Positions 42,987 through 56,700 of a stretch of DNA of 64,000 nucleotides are shown here, piece by piece. Source of the DNA: Tritrichomonas musculus (lineage: Eukaryota > Parabasalia > Tritrichomonadida > Tritrichomonadidae); contig JAPFFF010000014.1 in assembly GCA_039105265.1 (NCBI GenBank), positions 2,666,001 through 2,730,000 of the forward strand, read 5' to 3'. The notes beneath the pieces were generated by a model. That model searched no databases and was not told where the DNA came from. It saw only the letters and a program-made list of their open reading frames with translations. Made by a program: the position numbers and the translations under genes. Within the stretch, counting starts at the first letter, position 1. Every line of letters begins with the position of its first letter.

Positions 42987-45370
42987 TTAACTCTTTTCAA
43001 ATGCTGGACAACCTTGAAAAGCATTTTCAGAAACACTAATTCCTTTAGGCATTTTCAAATTCTTTAGCGATAAACATCTTGCAAATGCATATTCCTTAAT
43101 ACACGTAACTGATTGAGGAATTTCTACATTATCGAGCAAATTACAATTATCAAAAGTATATTCATATATTATAGTCAAAGAAGAAGAAAGAGAAACATGC
43201 TTCAATGAAGTGCAATTACTGAAAGCATTTGGTCCAATGAGTTTCACGGATGAAGGAATTTCTATTTTCTCAAGCTTTAAACAAAAACAAAAAGCTCCAT
43301 TTCGAATCCATTTAACAGAAGATGGAATCACAATTTCTTTCAAAGCGAAACACAAATCAAAAGCATTTGCTTCGATTGATGTTACTGAAGAAGGAATTGA
43401 AATTTCTGAAAGAGAAAAGCATCCACAAAAAGTGCATTCTTCAATTTTTGTAATTGATGGAGGAATTATAATTTTCTTCAATTCTTGGCATTCGTTAAAT
43501 GCTCTGGATTCAATAATTGTCACCGAAGAAGGAATGCTTATTTCTGACAACGATAAACATGATTCAAATGCTCGATCACATATTAAAGTGACTGATGAAG
43601 GGATTGTTACTTTGGTTAATGATTTACATTCATAAAAAGACTTTTGGTGAATTATAGTTACAGAAGGCGGAATCACAATTTCTTTCAATGAAAAACATGA
43701 ATGAAAAGCGTTGACTTCAATCACTTCTAATGATGAAGAAAGTGTTACTTCCTCAAGTGATGTACATCGTAAAAAAGCATTATTTCCAGTGCCTGCAACT
43801 GATCTTGGCATTTCTATGTGTTCTAATGAACTGCAACTCGAGAAGCAATTATGTCCAATATATGTAACTGATTCCGGAATTACAACTTCTTTCAAATTTT
43901 TACATCCACAGAAAGCAAAATTATCAATTTTAGTGACTGATGAAGGGATTACGACTTTTTCCAATGAAACACAATTTTCGAATGCACGACATGGAATTGT
44001 CTCTATTGTTAATTGAGGAAACTCAAAAGACTTTATTGCACATTTTTTGAAACAACCCACACTAAATGAAATTCCTGGTTGTTGAAGTAAAATGCCAATT
44101 ATTTCAAGATTGGTATTATTAGCAGCAAGACGCAGTGCAGTTTCATAAAAAAATAAAATTCATTGAATTCCATTCAATTTATTTGAATAAATTTCATTCA
44201 AAATTTTGAGAATAAAATTCCATTCAAATATTTTTTTACATGAATTTCATCGATGCTTGATTCATATGTTTCATTTATATCTATTTTTTTGGATTCCAAC
44301 AAAAGAACAACCAACTCTTTGTAATTGAATTTGCATGCAAAAAAGAAAGACAGCTGTGGATCGAAGTGATCATTCACATAAGCGAAATTTCGATAATGAA
44401 TACAATATATTAGAACGATTTCATCAAGAAAACCTTTTTCGATATCTTGATGCGTGTAATTTGCAAGGAAGTAATCTGATATTTCATTATGGTGACACTT
44501 TATCGACTCTTCGAATGGCTTGTAGGGCAACTCAATGTGATTTTCTTCAAGAAAATGAATGATATCCACATTTTTGCCATGAATTGCGTAAATCCACAAT
44601 GATGGCTCTAGTTTCACTTTACTCATATACAAATATTGGAAGATTTGAAATGATCCAAAAAATGCAGCATATTCAATCAAACTGGCTTGCTTTTCAATGA
44701 GTAAAGAATTCGTCTCAAAAACTGAATTTTGAATTTTGCTTGAAAGTGGCAAAATTGACTGATTTACGTAAGTTACAAATTCTTCAACTAAATCTTTGCG
44801 AATCATTTCACATAATTCAAAATTGTTTTCGCCTTTTTTGCGATATTCATCGAAATTAGCGAAAATATTTTTATCGATTTCTATTAAATAATTGTATGCA
44901 ATGTATTGATACTCTTTATTCAAGAAATGTTTCGCTTCTGGATACATAAAAAGTGCAAATCGCAACGCAATATCATCATCTTTTTCGAAAAGCTGAGTTA
45001 TGTAAGAAGAGAACTCTTCATCAAATAAAAATATTTCTTTTTTGTATAAATAAAGTAGAATTAGGAAGTTTCCTTTGAAAATTTCATATATTTCAGTACT
45101 TTTGAAAGTTTTTTTAATTTGATCTTTGATATGTAAAAGAACAGTTTCAACTCTTTGGATAAAGTATGGATGTCGAAAGTGATTTTCTGAAATTTTTGCT
45201 ATCATTTGAAGTAAGCTGGAGAAATTGCAAATATTATTGTCGTCAATTTTAAAATCTTTGAAAATATTGAGGAGAGGTTTAATATCAGCAGTCTCACCTT
45301 CTTCTTCAAGAAACTGAAGGAGTGTATTATATAATTTTTCCTGCTTATCAAGATAATCTTTGAGATCCAT
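42987..45370 (-). CDS. DUF3447/ankyrin protein fused to BspA-like leucine-rich repeats, split by one spacer
   Basis: The first block (45370-44240, 377 codons) is a DUF3447/ankyrin protein closely similar in plan to the 42196 gene. It ends inside an ankyrin repeat at INETYESSIDEIH. A 95-nt T-rich spacer (44239-44145) follows, and then the repeat resumes as ETALRLAANNTNLEIIGILL. That block runs straight into about 14 BspA-type (LRR_5) repeats of 23 residues (for example CVSLEKVVIPSSVTKIDNFAF) and stops at 42987-42989. The second block has no ATG of its own at a sensible place. Joined without the spacer the frame gives about 762 residues. The spacer starts GTAAAA and ends TTTTTTTAT, like those in the kinase-ankyrin gene. 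BspA-like repeats in trichomonads are often surface-associated, but no signal peptide is present here. Alternatively these are two adjacent genes, the second broken. Confidence 0.65.
44145..44239 (-). other. T-rich spacer inside ankyrin repeat (candidate intron)
   Basis: 95 nt with in-frame stops, flanked by codons of one ankyrin repeat (CAT before, GAA ACT after). Because 95 is not a multiple of three, it shifts the frame unless removed. It contains two similar stretches around TTGAATGGAATT. It has the same start and end style as the spacers at 6.1-9.6 kb. Confidence 0.55.
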
Positions 45371-45394
45371 AAAATGGAAAATTTTTTTTTTAAA

Positions 45395-45400
45395 AAATGA
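45395..45400 (-). promoter_or_regulatory. Initiator TCATTT of the ankyrin-BspA gene
   Basis: TCATTTTTT on the minus strand, about 25 bases before the ATG at 45370, which supports that start over a longer frame that lacks ATG. Confidence 0.4.
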
Positions 45401-45690
45401 ATTTTTCTTCAAATAAGTATAATATTATAGGCCAAAAATAATTTACATTAACAAATACTTGTTTTTAAAAATATTATTCAGATTTAGTTTTGGTTTAGTA
45501 TATACCATTTTTTGAGTATTAATCAAACCATCAGAAAATTGACAAAAGATCGGGAGGAAAAAGTTCACTTTTTATTAAATTTGAGAGTTTTATATCAAAT
45601 TTTTACAGAAAAGTTGAATTTTAGTGTAGAAATGAGCAATAATTATTTAAACACTTTTTTAGATTATTAGAAGATAAAAATGTAAAAATA

Positions 45691-45789
45691 ATATTTGTAA
45701 ATATTTGAGTATGTATTCAAATATTTGTAAATATTTAAATATGTATTCAAATATTTGTAAATATTTAAATATGTATTCAAATATTTGTA
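45691..45789 (+). repeat. 30-bp tandem repeat, three copies plus part
   Basis: Copies at 45691-45720, 45721-45750 and 45751-45780, and a partial copy after. Each contains ATGTATTCAA, so each adds an in-frame ATG upstream of the likely kinase start. The first copy differs at two positions. Confidence 0.85.
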
Positions 45790-45800
45790 TTTTATATCTT

Positions 45801-45806
45801 TCATTA
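45801..45806 (+). promoter_or_regulatory. Initiator TCATTA of the kinase gene
   Basis: TCATTA nine bases before the ATG at 45816. It decides the start: transcription from here would exclude the upstream repeat ATGs. Confidence 0.55.
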
Positions 45807-45815
45807 TATTTTTAT

Positions 45816-47465
45816 ATGAGTTATACTACTGAGACAGACAGTGGCTACCAAATTAAAATTCCATTTCAATTCAGAGGATATAAAATCGAGAAGCCATGCG
45901 GCAGAGGCGCATTTTCATCAGTTATTAAAGTAACTGATATGACTTCAAATATACCATACGCAGCCAAAATTATTCCCAAAAAAGCTCTAAAAAATGAAGC
46001 TAGAATTACAACTATGATTAATAACGAGATAGAAATTCTTCAACAAACAAATCATCCCAATATTATTCGATTATATGAAATCATTGAATTAACCACCAAA
46101 GATGATTGTTTTATGATTTTAATCGAAGAATTCTGTGAAAATGGAAATCTTTTTGAATACCTAATGAAAAAAAAAGAAAATAATCAGGTCGGCTTCAAAA
46201 ACGATCAAGAAAGGTTTCAAATTTCACGAGGAATTACAGAAGCTATCGGACACCTTCACATGCAAGGAATAGCGCACTGTGACATCAAACCAGAGAATAT
46301 ATTACTCAATTCTCAAAATATTCCCAAACTTTGCGATTTCAACTTGTCACAATTAATCAATAAAGCCGACGATACAAGCCGAGGTGGATCAAAGTCATAT
46401 GCTGCTCCCGAATTATTCAAATTCGAAAAAATCGACTTTTTGAGAGCCGATATTTGGTCGCTCGGAGTAATGATCTTTTCAATTGCAGAGATGAGGTATC
46501 CATTCGACGACGATGACGATGGTCGTAACGGGATTCTTTTTTTCTGTTCGAAAAACAAAAAATTGAATGCCTTTTCAAAAAGATGCCTCAAAGTTGACCC
46601 TACAAAACGTGCCACTATTTTTGACCTTCTTGACGATCCATATTTGACCTCGCAAGATGAAATTGATGATGAAGATGACGAACAAATGATTGCAAAGGCA
46701 AAGAACGAAGCTGCGCAGAAGAAGATGAAAACGACTCCAAATCTCGCCGATGCAAAGAAGATGCAGGAAGAACAATCAGACGACAGCGAGCTCGGTTTGC
46801 CATCTAATTTAATCAACGACGACGAGTTAGAAGAAGAAATGAGTGAAGATATATTTGAGCTTGTCTACGGCTACAGAAAAAGTTCCTTGGAATTGAATAA
46901 CTCCAGCTCAACATCGGACATCAGCTGCACCGTCACAACAATCTACAAGAGGGAAAGTCCAGGCAGCTCCGTCCAAAACGTGGACCATTCGCAAGACAAT
47001 GACAGCAACAGCAATGCTCCTAAACGAACCGTTTCTAGCAGCTCCGCCCAAAACGTGGACCATTCGCAAGACAATGAGAGCAACAGCAATGCTCCTAAAC
47101 GAACCGTTTCAAGCAGCTCTGGCTCAGGGAAGACGTCAAAGTCGCACGCTGATGTCAGAACTGAGCAAGGCAGCCCCGATGATGATGGCAACAGTGACGA
47201 TAGTTCAAATAAGAAACGATTCAGCGTGATGCTCGAGCTCGGATACGACTTCAAACTTCAGAAACACTTGGAGAACAGCAAGTCGGCCACGATCACTGAG
47301 ACAGGCAGCATCGATGAGATCGAGAGTAGCGATGACGATAACTATGAAATAGAAAAAGTTGAAAAAAGAATCAGCGACAGCATTGTGAAGTGGAAATTTG
47401 AAAAGGTAATGAAGCCAAAAACAAGTTACATTCCAACACGGAGAAAGAAGTTTGACTTTAAATGA
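45816..47465 (+). CDS. CAMK-like serine/threonine kinase with disordered tail
   Basis: About 549 residues from the ATG at 45816. The frame is open another 37 codons upstream through a tandem repeat, but the initiator at 45801 argues for this start. The kinase domain has GRGAFSS (glycine loop), AAKIIPKK lysine, HCDIKPEN in place of HRD (the catalytic Asp is kept), DFN in place of DFG, SYAAPE, and ADIWSLGVMIF. The HCD/DFN variant is common among trichomonad CAMK-like kinases and is probably active. The C-terminal 240 residues are acidic and Ser-rich. They include a 25-residue unit (QNVDHSQDN, SNSNAPKRTV) present twice through a 75-bp tandem duplication at about 46963-47112. This tail is richer in GC than the neighbouring genes. 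Confidence 0.85.
   Translation: MSYTTETDSGYQIKIPFQFRGYKIEKPCGRGAFSSVIKVTDMTSNIPYAAKIIPKKALKNEARITTMINNEIEILQQTNHPNIIRLYEIIELTTKDDCFMILIEEFCENGNLFEYLMKKKENNQVGFKNDQERFQISRGITEAIGHLHMQGIAHCDIKPENILLNSQNIPKLCDFNLSQLINKADDTSRGGSKSYAAPELFKFEKIDFLRADIWSLGVMIFSIAEMRYPFDDDDDGRNGILFFCSKNKKLNAFSKRCLKVDPTKRATIFDLLDDPYLTSQDEIDDEDDEQMIAKAKNEAAQKKMKTTPNLADAKKMQEEQSDDSELGLPSNLINDDELEEEMSEDIFELVYGYRKSSLELNNSSSTSDISCTVTTIYKRESPGSSVQNVDHSQDNDSNSNAPKRTVSSSSAQNVDHSQDNESNSNAPKRTVSSSSGSGKTSKSHADVRTEQGSPDDDGNSDDSSNKKRFSVMLELGYDFKLQKHLENSKSATITETGSIDEIESSDDDNYEIEKVEKRISDSIVKWKFEKVMKPKTSYIPTRRKKFDFK
46963..47112 (+). repeat. 75-bp tandem duplication in the kinase tail
   Basis: Two 75-bp copies with only a few differences encode GSS/SSS-(V/A)QNVDHSQDN(D/E)SNSN and so on. 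The frame is kept, so this is a recent in-frame duplication. Confidence 0.8.
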
Positions 47466-47737
47466 ATTAATTTAATTTAATTTAATTTAATTAGTTAGAA
47501 TAATTAGATAAATTAATAATCATTCCATTTTTTTTTTTTTTTTTTTTTTTTTTGAATTTATCTTTTTTTCCATTTATTATTTGTTATTTTTCTATTTAAT
47601 GTAAAAAAGATTATGGATATTGATTAGTATTGAACTTTTTGAATCAAAATAAATAAAAAACGATTAATATATATTGAATTTTTTTCTATGAAAAATTCGT
47701 TATTTAAAAACTTCTTCTTTTCCAAAAGTCTTGTGGA

Positions 47738-50700
47738 ATGAAAAAAAAGAAGAATCCAATGCTAGATGAGGGAATGCAAATAAAATCAGACTATAAACTT
47801 ACAGTAAAAAAACCAGATCGTTCTGCAACAGAAATTGGAAATCATAAATCGAATTTATACGATTCATCCTCGATTGATACAGATTCTGCGCTTTATAATA
47901 CACAAACACCAGGAATTAGTCAATTAGATAAAAGTAATATGTCAACAAGCCCCGCTCTTTTAGCAATAGGATCAAAAGCTCGTAAAATACGATCTACTAT
48001 TGGTCCATCAGTTGTCAAACCAAGCCTTAATTCAATTAGAGTACCAATATCCAAAGATTTTAATTCTTTATTAACAAAGAAACCTTTATCTGATTTACAA
48101 GATCCAAAGAAAAGGAAAATTGCCACTTTTAACCATCAAAACGAAGTTGAAAAAATGGGAATAATGTTTAAAGACAATCCCTTTGCGTATTTCATCAAGC
48201 ACAAGGACGGAATGGGCCACCAATTCATTTATTTAAAGTATTCAAAAAGTCGAAACGATCCTCATTTTTCACCATACGATTTGACCAAAACCGCCTTTTG
48301 TGAAGCAGGAGAAGATTATTTTACGATGTCAGCAAACGCAATAACGCACGTAGATGAGAATGGAAATACTGAAACTTTGTCTTTAGATGATTGGACGAAA
48401 GAAGAAACTGATTTTTCATCGATTCGACGCCTTCGAATATTTAAAACGTATTTATTTTGGAAGCCATTTAAAGTATGGCGCACGTATGTTCAGCGGCAGC
48501 GGTATAAAGAAACTGCTCGATCAGTGAAGCTTATTCCACCGATGTACAACACTTCCATTGCGAAGTCTTTGATGGCTTTTTCAATGCTAACTCGCCAGAT
48601 TGACAAAATCATTGACGAGAACATTTTGGCATTGATATACCAAAGCAAATACACAATAAAACTCTACTTGGAACAATGCGAAGTAAATCAGAAGAATTTA
48701 AAAGAACAATACAATGAATTCATTTCTGTAGCTATTTCTAAAATTTCAGAACTTTACGACTTTTTAAATGATCCCAAAAATTTGGCTGTCCATGAAGGCG
48801 ACTTTGATGAAATTAAAAGAAAGAATCCTAATATTATGACACTCATTTTCCTTGAACAAAAGAAAGAAGAACAACGTCTGAAACAAGTTGACAAGACAAA
48901 AGAAGAGCTGACTTTTTTACCGAATTTTATAAGAATGATTGATTACATGTTTCTTGAGTCAATTTGCAAAGGCTGCTATAAAGGATGGAAACTAGCAAGA
49001 GACAATATTAAAAGTGAATCATCTGCCATTTTTACTGTTGAAATAAGTTTCGATGATTCTGGAAATGTAGCTTTCATTCCTGATTGCGAAACATTAGTAA
49101 AATGTGTCATTGATTCAATGAATGAGAATTTGAAAACACTCGAAAATTTGCCACGTGTTTTGTTCGATTCTGAAGTTCAAAAGATGATTTCGAATACTGA
49201 AACTAAACAAGAATATCCAACACTGAATGAATACTTTTGCTGTTCTCCATACCTTGAAAACATTAAAAACGAAATCATCGACATTTTCAATAAATCTTAT
49301 GAAGAAGCAACAAAAAGTTCGAGTTCTTTTTGTGATTATTATCCACTTTACAAGCTCAGCCAAGGCTGGAATGTTCGTAATTACATCAAGACTCCTTCTG
49401 GACAACTTTATCAAGGTTCTTTGAATATTAATGACAAAGAAAATGAGGAATTTGATTTGTTTTTGACTAATTATGATAATGAACCAGTCATTAACATTTC
49501 TGAAGTTCGAGTTGACGTGCAAAAGTTAATTCATGAGAATGAGAGACTTGTGAATATTCGAAATGGCTTCACTTCTGGTGCCATTTTTATTGATTCGTAT
49601 CCATTGAAAGCAAAATTGAAGCCAATTCCATTAAAATCATTGACTGAAATTGAAGAAACATTGAATGATCTGGTTCAACTTAAAATCGAACAAATGAATC
49701 GTGCCTTTAAAAATTACTCTGTTCAAATGAAAGCAAAAAGTACAACACTTGATGTTTTTGTTGATTTTTGTTCTTTGTTGAAGAAGATTCAAAACTTTTT
49801 GCCCAAAATGAATTCAATCATTGCTTCAATTGATGAAATAATCGCTTTGTTTGAAGTGTCTCATTTTCGTCAATTAAATAATCCTCTTCATGATTTTTAT
49901 GCTGCATTTAAAGATGAAGTTCAAGATGCACTTCAACTCAAAAAGTCACAGTATGATCCTTATTTGTTAGAATTGAAGCAATTGAAGAGTAAACTTCTTC
50001 ATAAAATGGAGAAATATTATCACATGAGTAAGTTGATTCCCAAAAACATACCCGAATTCAATTATGATTCATTTTCAATACGAACATCGAAATTGAAAGA
50101 AAAAATCAAGAAAATTAAAGATTCAATTAAAAATTGTATTAAATATCAATCTGTACTTGAAGTAGGAGTTTCCACATTTGATCAATATAAAGAATCGAAG
50201 CATTACATAAAACTCTCTGAAAATCTTTTAATTTTATATAAAGAATATGATGAAATCATCAAATTTGTTGAAAATGTTCCATTTGACCAAGTAAACATTG
50301 AAATATTCCGTAAGAAATCAAATCAGTTGGCTGATCAAATAGCAAAAATTGATTTGATTCTCGATGGAAAAGCTTGCTCATTATACAGAGAGATCACAAA
50401 GAGTTACATGGAGTTTTCGCCTTACATTGATGAACTCTCAATTTTGTCCAACGGAAAATTGCAAGAAAGACATTGGAATCAATTATTTGAAGAATGTGGA
50501 AAGAAAGGTTCATATAATGACCAAATCACAATAAATGATCTCATTAAGCTTAACATAATTGGAAACATTGAGCGAATTAAGAAAATCACAGCAATTTCAC
50601 TCGGCGAATTTCAATTGGAAGAGGAAGTTAAAAGAATTCGTTCTTATTGGAGCGAAGTTCATATTCCATTGGCAAATGCACATGCGAAGACAGACATGAC

Positions 50701-53700
50701 AATGGTTCTTGCTCCATTAGATAGTTTAATTTCTGGCATAAATGATGCGACAATTACATTGCATCAAATTTTGGACAGTCCTTTTGTTAGTGACATTCAA
50801 AAAGAAGTTGAAGAGTTGACCAAAAAGATGGACAAAATCATTGATATTTGCAAAGTTTGGCAAATATTCCAAAATAATTGGATTACAGTGTCAAATTTAT
50901 ATCAACAAGAAGCCATTTCAAAAGCAATTCCACACCAGCAGCAAAGATTTTTGACCATTAAAAGAAAATGGAGAGCAATTGTTCGTCATGTTTGGTCAAA
51001 TACGAGATTATTTGCTGTTTGTCAATTTGAATCGTTACTTGAAGATCTGCAAGACAATAGTAATGATCTAGAGATCATTATGAAAGACTTAGTTTTATAT
51101 GTTAATCAAAAGCGGAATTATATTCCACGTCTTTATTTTTTGTCAGATCAAGAATTGTTGACAATGATGTCGACGACAAGTTTTTCAATATTTATGTCAC
51201 TTTTCCTTAAAACATTGATGCACATAACGCGTCTTGATTCACATTCAAAAGATGCTGCACAATTAACAAGTCAAGATTCAACGAAAGAACTCTGCAATTT
51301 TAGTGGATTGACTATTTTTAGCATAGTCGGTGAAGATGGCGATTGTCTTCCTTTAGCAGATCATATTTTATGCACTGGACCATTAGAAAGCTGGGCACCT
51401 TCAATTTTCACATCAATTGAAGAGTCATTTAAAGACCATTTTAAAGAAAGTTATGAAAGTTATGAAAATTTAAGTTTTGAAGATTTTGTTGTGTCTAATT
51501 CTTCTTATATTGGATTATTAGTTCTTTCTTCCATTTTCACGAATAATGTTGATGATTGTTTTGCACGATTAGAAACAAATCAAAGAAGTTTTATCATGTA
51601 TGAACAACAGTTAATTGAGAAAGAGACTAAATTAATTCGTTCATTAGCGTCTCCTGTTTCACCATCAGAACTTTTGAAGATTTCGAATTCAATAACAATC
51701 ATTAACATGTACATTGAACGAATTCATTCATATCAAGATAAAATACAAAATTATTCGTTCAAAATGAAGTGGAATTCGGTTCTTAAACATCGTTATAATC
51801 CAACAACAGACACTTTATTCTGTGAATTCTCTGATTATCAATTTCATCATGGGTTGGAATATTGGGGACTTTGTCCACGACTCGTTATTTCAACTGAAAT
51901 CGATTCAGTTATGTATAACATGGGAGAATCAATTAGTTCATTTGGAATACCAATGCTTTATGGCCCTTTTAAATCAGGAAAATCAACATTGATTAAATAC
52001 TTCGCTTTAATGTTCGGCCATTATTATTATGAAGTTCAACCTTTTCCTGATTTGTCGAAGTATTTAATTGACCAGATTTTGATCGGTGCAATGGAGAGCA
52101 ATTCGTGGATATATTTTCATAATGTTCATGAAATAAATGTTGAAAAACTTGAATATTTGTTTGATCAAATTAGAAATCTTACATATATTCAATCCTCCAA
52201 ATGTAATGAATATCAATTCAATAAAACAACGAAGATTAAAATTGGTCAATCGACACGATTTTTCTTATCAAAAACAATTGAAGGTGAAATTCCACCTCCT
52301 TTAAAATCATTCACGAGACCTGTTTCACTTCGTATCCCTTCATTTACTAAGATGATTGAAATACAATTAATGGCCACTGGTTACAAATCATCCAAACACA
52401 TTGCACCCAAATTGAATACATTTTTAAATTCAATAACAACAATATTGAAACTTCATTTGTCAATTCTTTCTTATTCAATGAATATATTGAAAGACGGTTA
52501 TGAATACTTGAGTCAAATGATTCATCAGAATCGTTGCTCTTTCATTAATTATTATGAAGAAGCAAGAACTGCTGAGGAATTTTCAATTGCGATCGGTTGT
52601 TACAATAATATGAAATTTACATTGAATGAAGAAGAAATTGAAATTCTAATTCAAACACTTTATTCGCATTTCACTTTATTCGATGAATATTGGATATTTA
52701 AGAGCTACATTCAGAAGCCAAATAGTTTCATTATTGATCGTATTGAGTCAGCAATTCAATCATTCTTAAATTCAAGAATTCTTGAAATGAAAATTGATTT
52801 GCCTTTTAATTATTTGTCATCAAAAGTCGTTGATTTGTTTAGATTAATGCGAAATCATACAGCTGTCGTCGTCTGTGGTCCTCCTGACACCGGAAAGTCA
52901 TTAATCATTCAACTTCTCTTTGAGTCAATCGAGATGCTTGTTAAAGATAAAGAAATGTCAAATGTTCCCGGAATTCTTCCGATTAAAGAAGCGCGTTGTT
53001 TCAATGGAAGCGGATCGTGGACAGATGAATTTGGACTTTTTGAATACATAAAAAATCTTGAAAAGGACGATGATCTGTATCTGAATCGGAATCATTCAAA
53101 AGATGAAAGTAAAAATGATGACAAAAATGATGACAAAAAAGAAAAATCTATTTTTAATGATGAAGTGAATTCTGACCAATTTAAGGCCAAGTACGTTAAG
53201 CAACGGTTTATAAATGGTGAAATCACATCAGCAATGAGATTTCTATCTCGTTACGCTGACACTCATCATCGGATTCTTTATCTTGATGGCCCGATTGATA
53301 CCCGACTTTCGAACTTTTTGATAGATTGCACAATTGACCAATCAAAAGTTCAATTCGCAACTTTTGACAGTTATCAAACTAAAGGGTCACTTCACATCAT
53401 TTTAGAAACCGAAAATGTTAGTGATGCTTCACCTAGTTTCATGGCGGTTTGTGGCGTTTTATCAATGAGAAACTGCCAATTTATTCATGCACCACTTCAC
53501 AGCATTTTGGAGCTTGATCTTTTGTACCCGTCAATTCCATTCACAACAGCCTCGTTGAAGCATCCGTCAATAAATAAGATTTGCCTTTATTCTCTTAATT
53601 CACTGTTCTGCGAAATGGCGCCATACATCATTCGTCAAGTTCAACTAATTCCGAAGAACATTGACATTTTCCAACTCATATCAAAATACTCAAATTTGGC

Positions 53701-56700
53701 GGTTGATTTGGCCTTAACCGAACTAACCGAAAACGGTTATCACGATCAAGAAGATCCTGACATTTTCAAAATGGCGGTTATTTTTGGAATGTTTCGAGTT
53801 TTTCATTCAATTATCGTTCCGAGTCAAATTTCTTCTTTTGATGAATTTCTGAGGCGAACTTTTTCAATACAACTGCCTGAAGAATGGGTTGGTTTTGGGG
53901 TACCTAATTCTTACTGGAGCACATTTCCAACGCCTTCAATCTTGTCGATGCGAATCTGGAACAAAAGAGTCAATCCACACAACTTTAATCTTTTGAGTTC
54001 GCCACCGATACCAAACGGTTATTCAATAACCGTCATTGTTCCTCAATATTTGCCCAATTTGACAACATTCCAACTTGGACTTAAAAGCGGCCATCACTTC
54101 CTGATCATTGGCGAGCAATATTCAGGGAAAGAGTCGTTCATACAAGTTTGTTTGAGTCAGAATTCGAATCTAATTCCGATTCATTTTTATTTGACGCCTT
54201 GTTCAACATCACGTGATTTGCGAGGGATCATTTTAAAGCAATCACAAATAGTTACATCTGAAATGAAAAAGCCAGGAGATCCGACTTTATTTGCTTTAAT
54301 CTTTCATCATCTTGATAATTGTAAATTAGAAGTTTTTGAATTCATTCGAATGTTGATTATTTCGAAGAATCTTCCTTTGATTTCAAATTATGATCCAAAA
54401 GTTTATGACAAATTTAATTTGAGTAAATTTGTTGTAATAGCAACAGGCGTCAATCCTTCTTCTTTTCCATCTCGTTTTCTGAATTTGTTCACTCCTCTTC
54501 TAATGCAAAATTACGTCCAATTAACAAAGGACTACATATTAACAAAAATAATGGAGCATGAATCAGTTCATTCAAAATTCATTTCGTTAGTTTGTTATTC
54601 ATTAAAAGAGCTGGATTTAACATTTGGAAAGATTCTTCAAATAGTAAAAGTTATTTGTATGATGCCTGAGCATTCATCAGACAATTCTTTAGTGAAAATG
54701 TTAACAATTTTCATGTCAGAAATTCAATACATTGTCTTCAATGACGATGCTGAAGGTTTCTCTAAATATCAAAAAGATGTCCTTCAAATCTGTAAAGGAC
54801 TTGAACTTGAGAAAGTATTCCAAGAATATCAAAATGAGAAAGAATTGTTAATTCCTAAGATTTCAGCAAATAATAAACTTGAACTTCGAAAAGTGAATTT
54901 CAGTGAATTGAAAGAATCATTGACAAACTTGTCGGGCAGAAAATTCACAAATCTTGAAGTTAAACAATACATTTATCTTTCTCATTCGATTTCACGAATA
55001 AAAAGTCATTGTGAAATTTGTGGTCCAACATCATCAGGTAAAATGTCATTAATCAAGTTTTATTCGATACGAAATAAAATCAAAATGATTGATATTTCGT
55101 ATTCAAGTCAAGAAATGTTGAAGAATGCACTTGTTGATGTCATTTTATCTAATAAACAACAACTGATTGTTTTTAGAGTAACGAAAGATTCTGTTCAAAT
55201 CTTGTCTTTATTGTACACTTTAATCGTGAGAAAGCATTACAAATTGGTGTTCAATGAAGAAGAACAAGAAGAATTATATCGGAATTTGTCAATGAAAGAA
55301 TGTCCTACGGAGATTCAAAGAAGAGATGCTGATTTGACAATTCTAAAGAATATTGAAAATAACTGTCATCTGATCATTATAACTGAATCTGAAATGAATC
55401 TGCCAAGTATTGAAATGATCAAAATTAAATGTGACACAAAACATCATATTTGTGATGAAATTCTCACTGAAGATTTGATTTCAATGAAGTCACTTTTCTG
55501 TAAAATAGCTGACAAAGTTAGTGAATGTTTGCCTTTTTCTCATCAAAACCAATTTTATGATTTCATTAACTTATTCGCTGAAACAATCAAAATTGAAACA
55601 AAAAATTTAAAAATTAGAAATGATAAAATTAAACTTGCTTTAGCTTTTTACAATAAAATTTTTATTGAACACCAAAGCGCCTCATCTAAAATGGATGAAT
55701 TAAAGCCTCTTGTTGAGAAAATTAAATTAGAAACAAAAAACATTCAAGAAGAATTGAAACAAAAGAAAGAATATACAACAGAAAGAAGAAATAAATTAAA
55801 TGAAGAAATGATGCTTCGTTGTGCACAATTAAATCAAAAGAAACAAGAATTCAACGATGCTGATGTTGAATTACAATCAAATGTTGTAAAATTCGAAATT
55901 ATTAAACAAAAAATAGCTTCTTTAAGTGAATCTGATTATCAACAACTTCGAATTTTCGTTGCTGCACCGACACCATTTGTAAAAATGTTGAATGAAATCA
56001 GTAGTTTAATTACAAATCGGCCAAAAAATTCTAAAATTTTATCAAATGACGAATTGCCAAAAATTTTGACTAGTGATGAAGTCAACTATTCAAATTATTC
56101 AGATAAAACCGTCACCGAACTAAAGAAATATTTCAATTCAGAATCCACATTGATTGATAAAAAACAAGTTGAATCAAGTCCGCCGATTATTTCAATGCTT
56201 CTTAATTATTATCAAAATATTTATCAAATGGCGCATAAAAGCAACGTTTGCAAAGCAAAGCAAGAAGTCATTGAACAATGTCGAAAATCGAATGATGAAT
56301 TCAATGAACAAATGAACAAAGAATTAGAAAGTATAAAAGAAATAGAATCAACATTCGGTGGTTTACGACATGATCTTGAAGATCATCAAAATCAACTTGA
56401 AGAAATGAAAGTTGAATACAAACAAAACAAAGCGGAAAAACGTGTCATGGATCAAATTTTAAAGGATTCAACAACGTTATTTAATGAATGGAAAACTGAA
56501 GCAGATGATTATCAAACACTTTGTAATGCATTGAATGGAGATACAATTATTTTAACTTCTTATATCATTTATGCAGGAATGTTGCCTGCTGAGAAACGAT
56601 CGAATTTAATTGATCGTGTTTATGAAATTTTAATTAGTGAAAACATTTCTGTTTCTTTCACAAATCCGATTGAATTCATTGAAACAAAACTTCATACAAC

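Noticed and set aside
43210-44016. Long plus-strand frames opposite the BspA gene
   Set aside because: They are antisense shadows of the repetitive LRR codons and show no protein features of their own.
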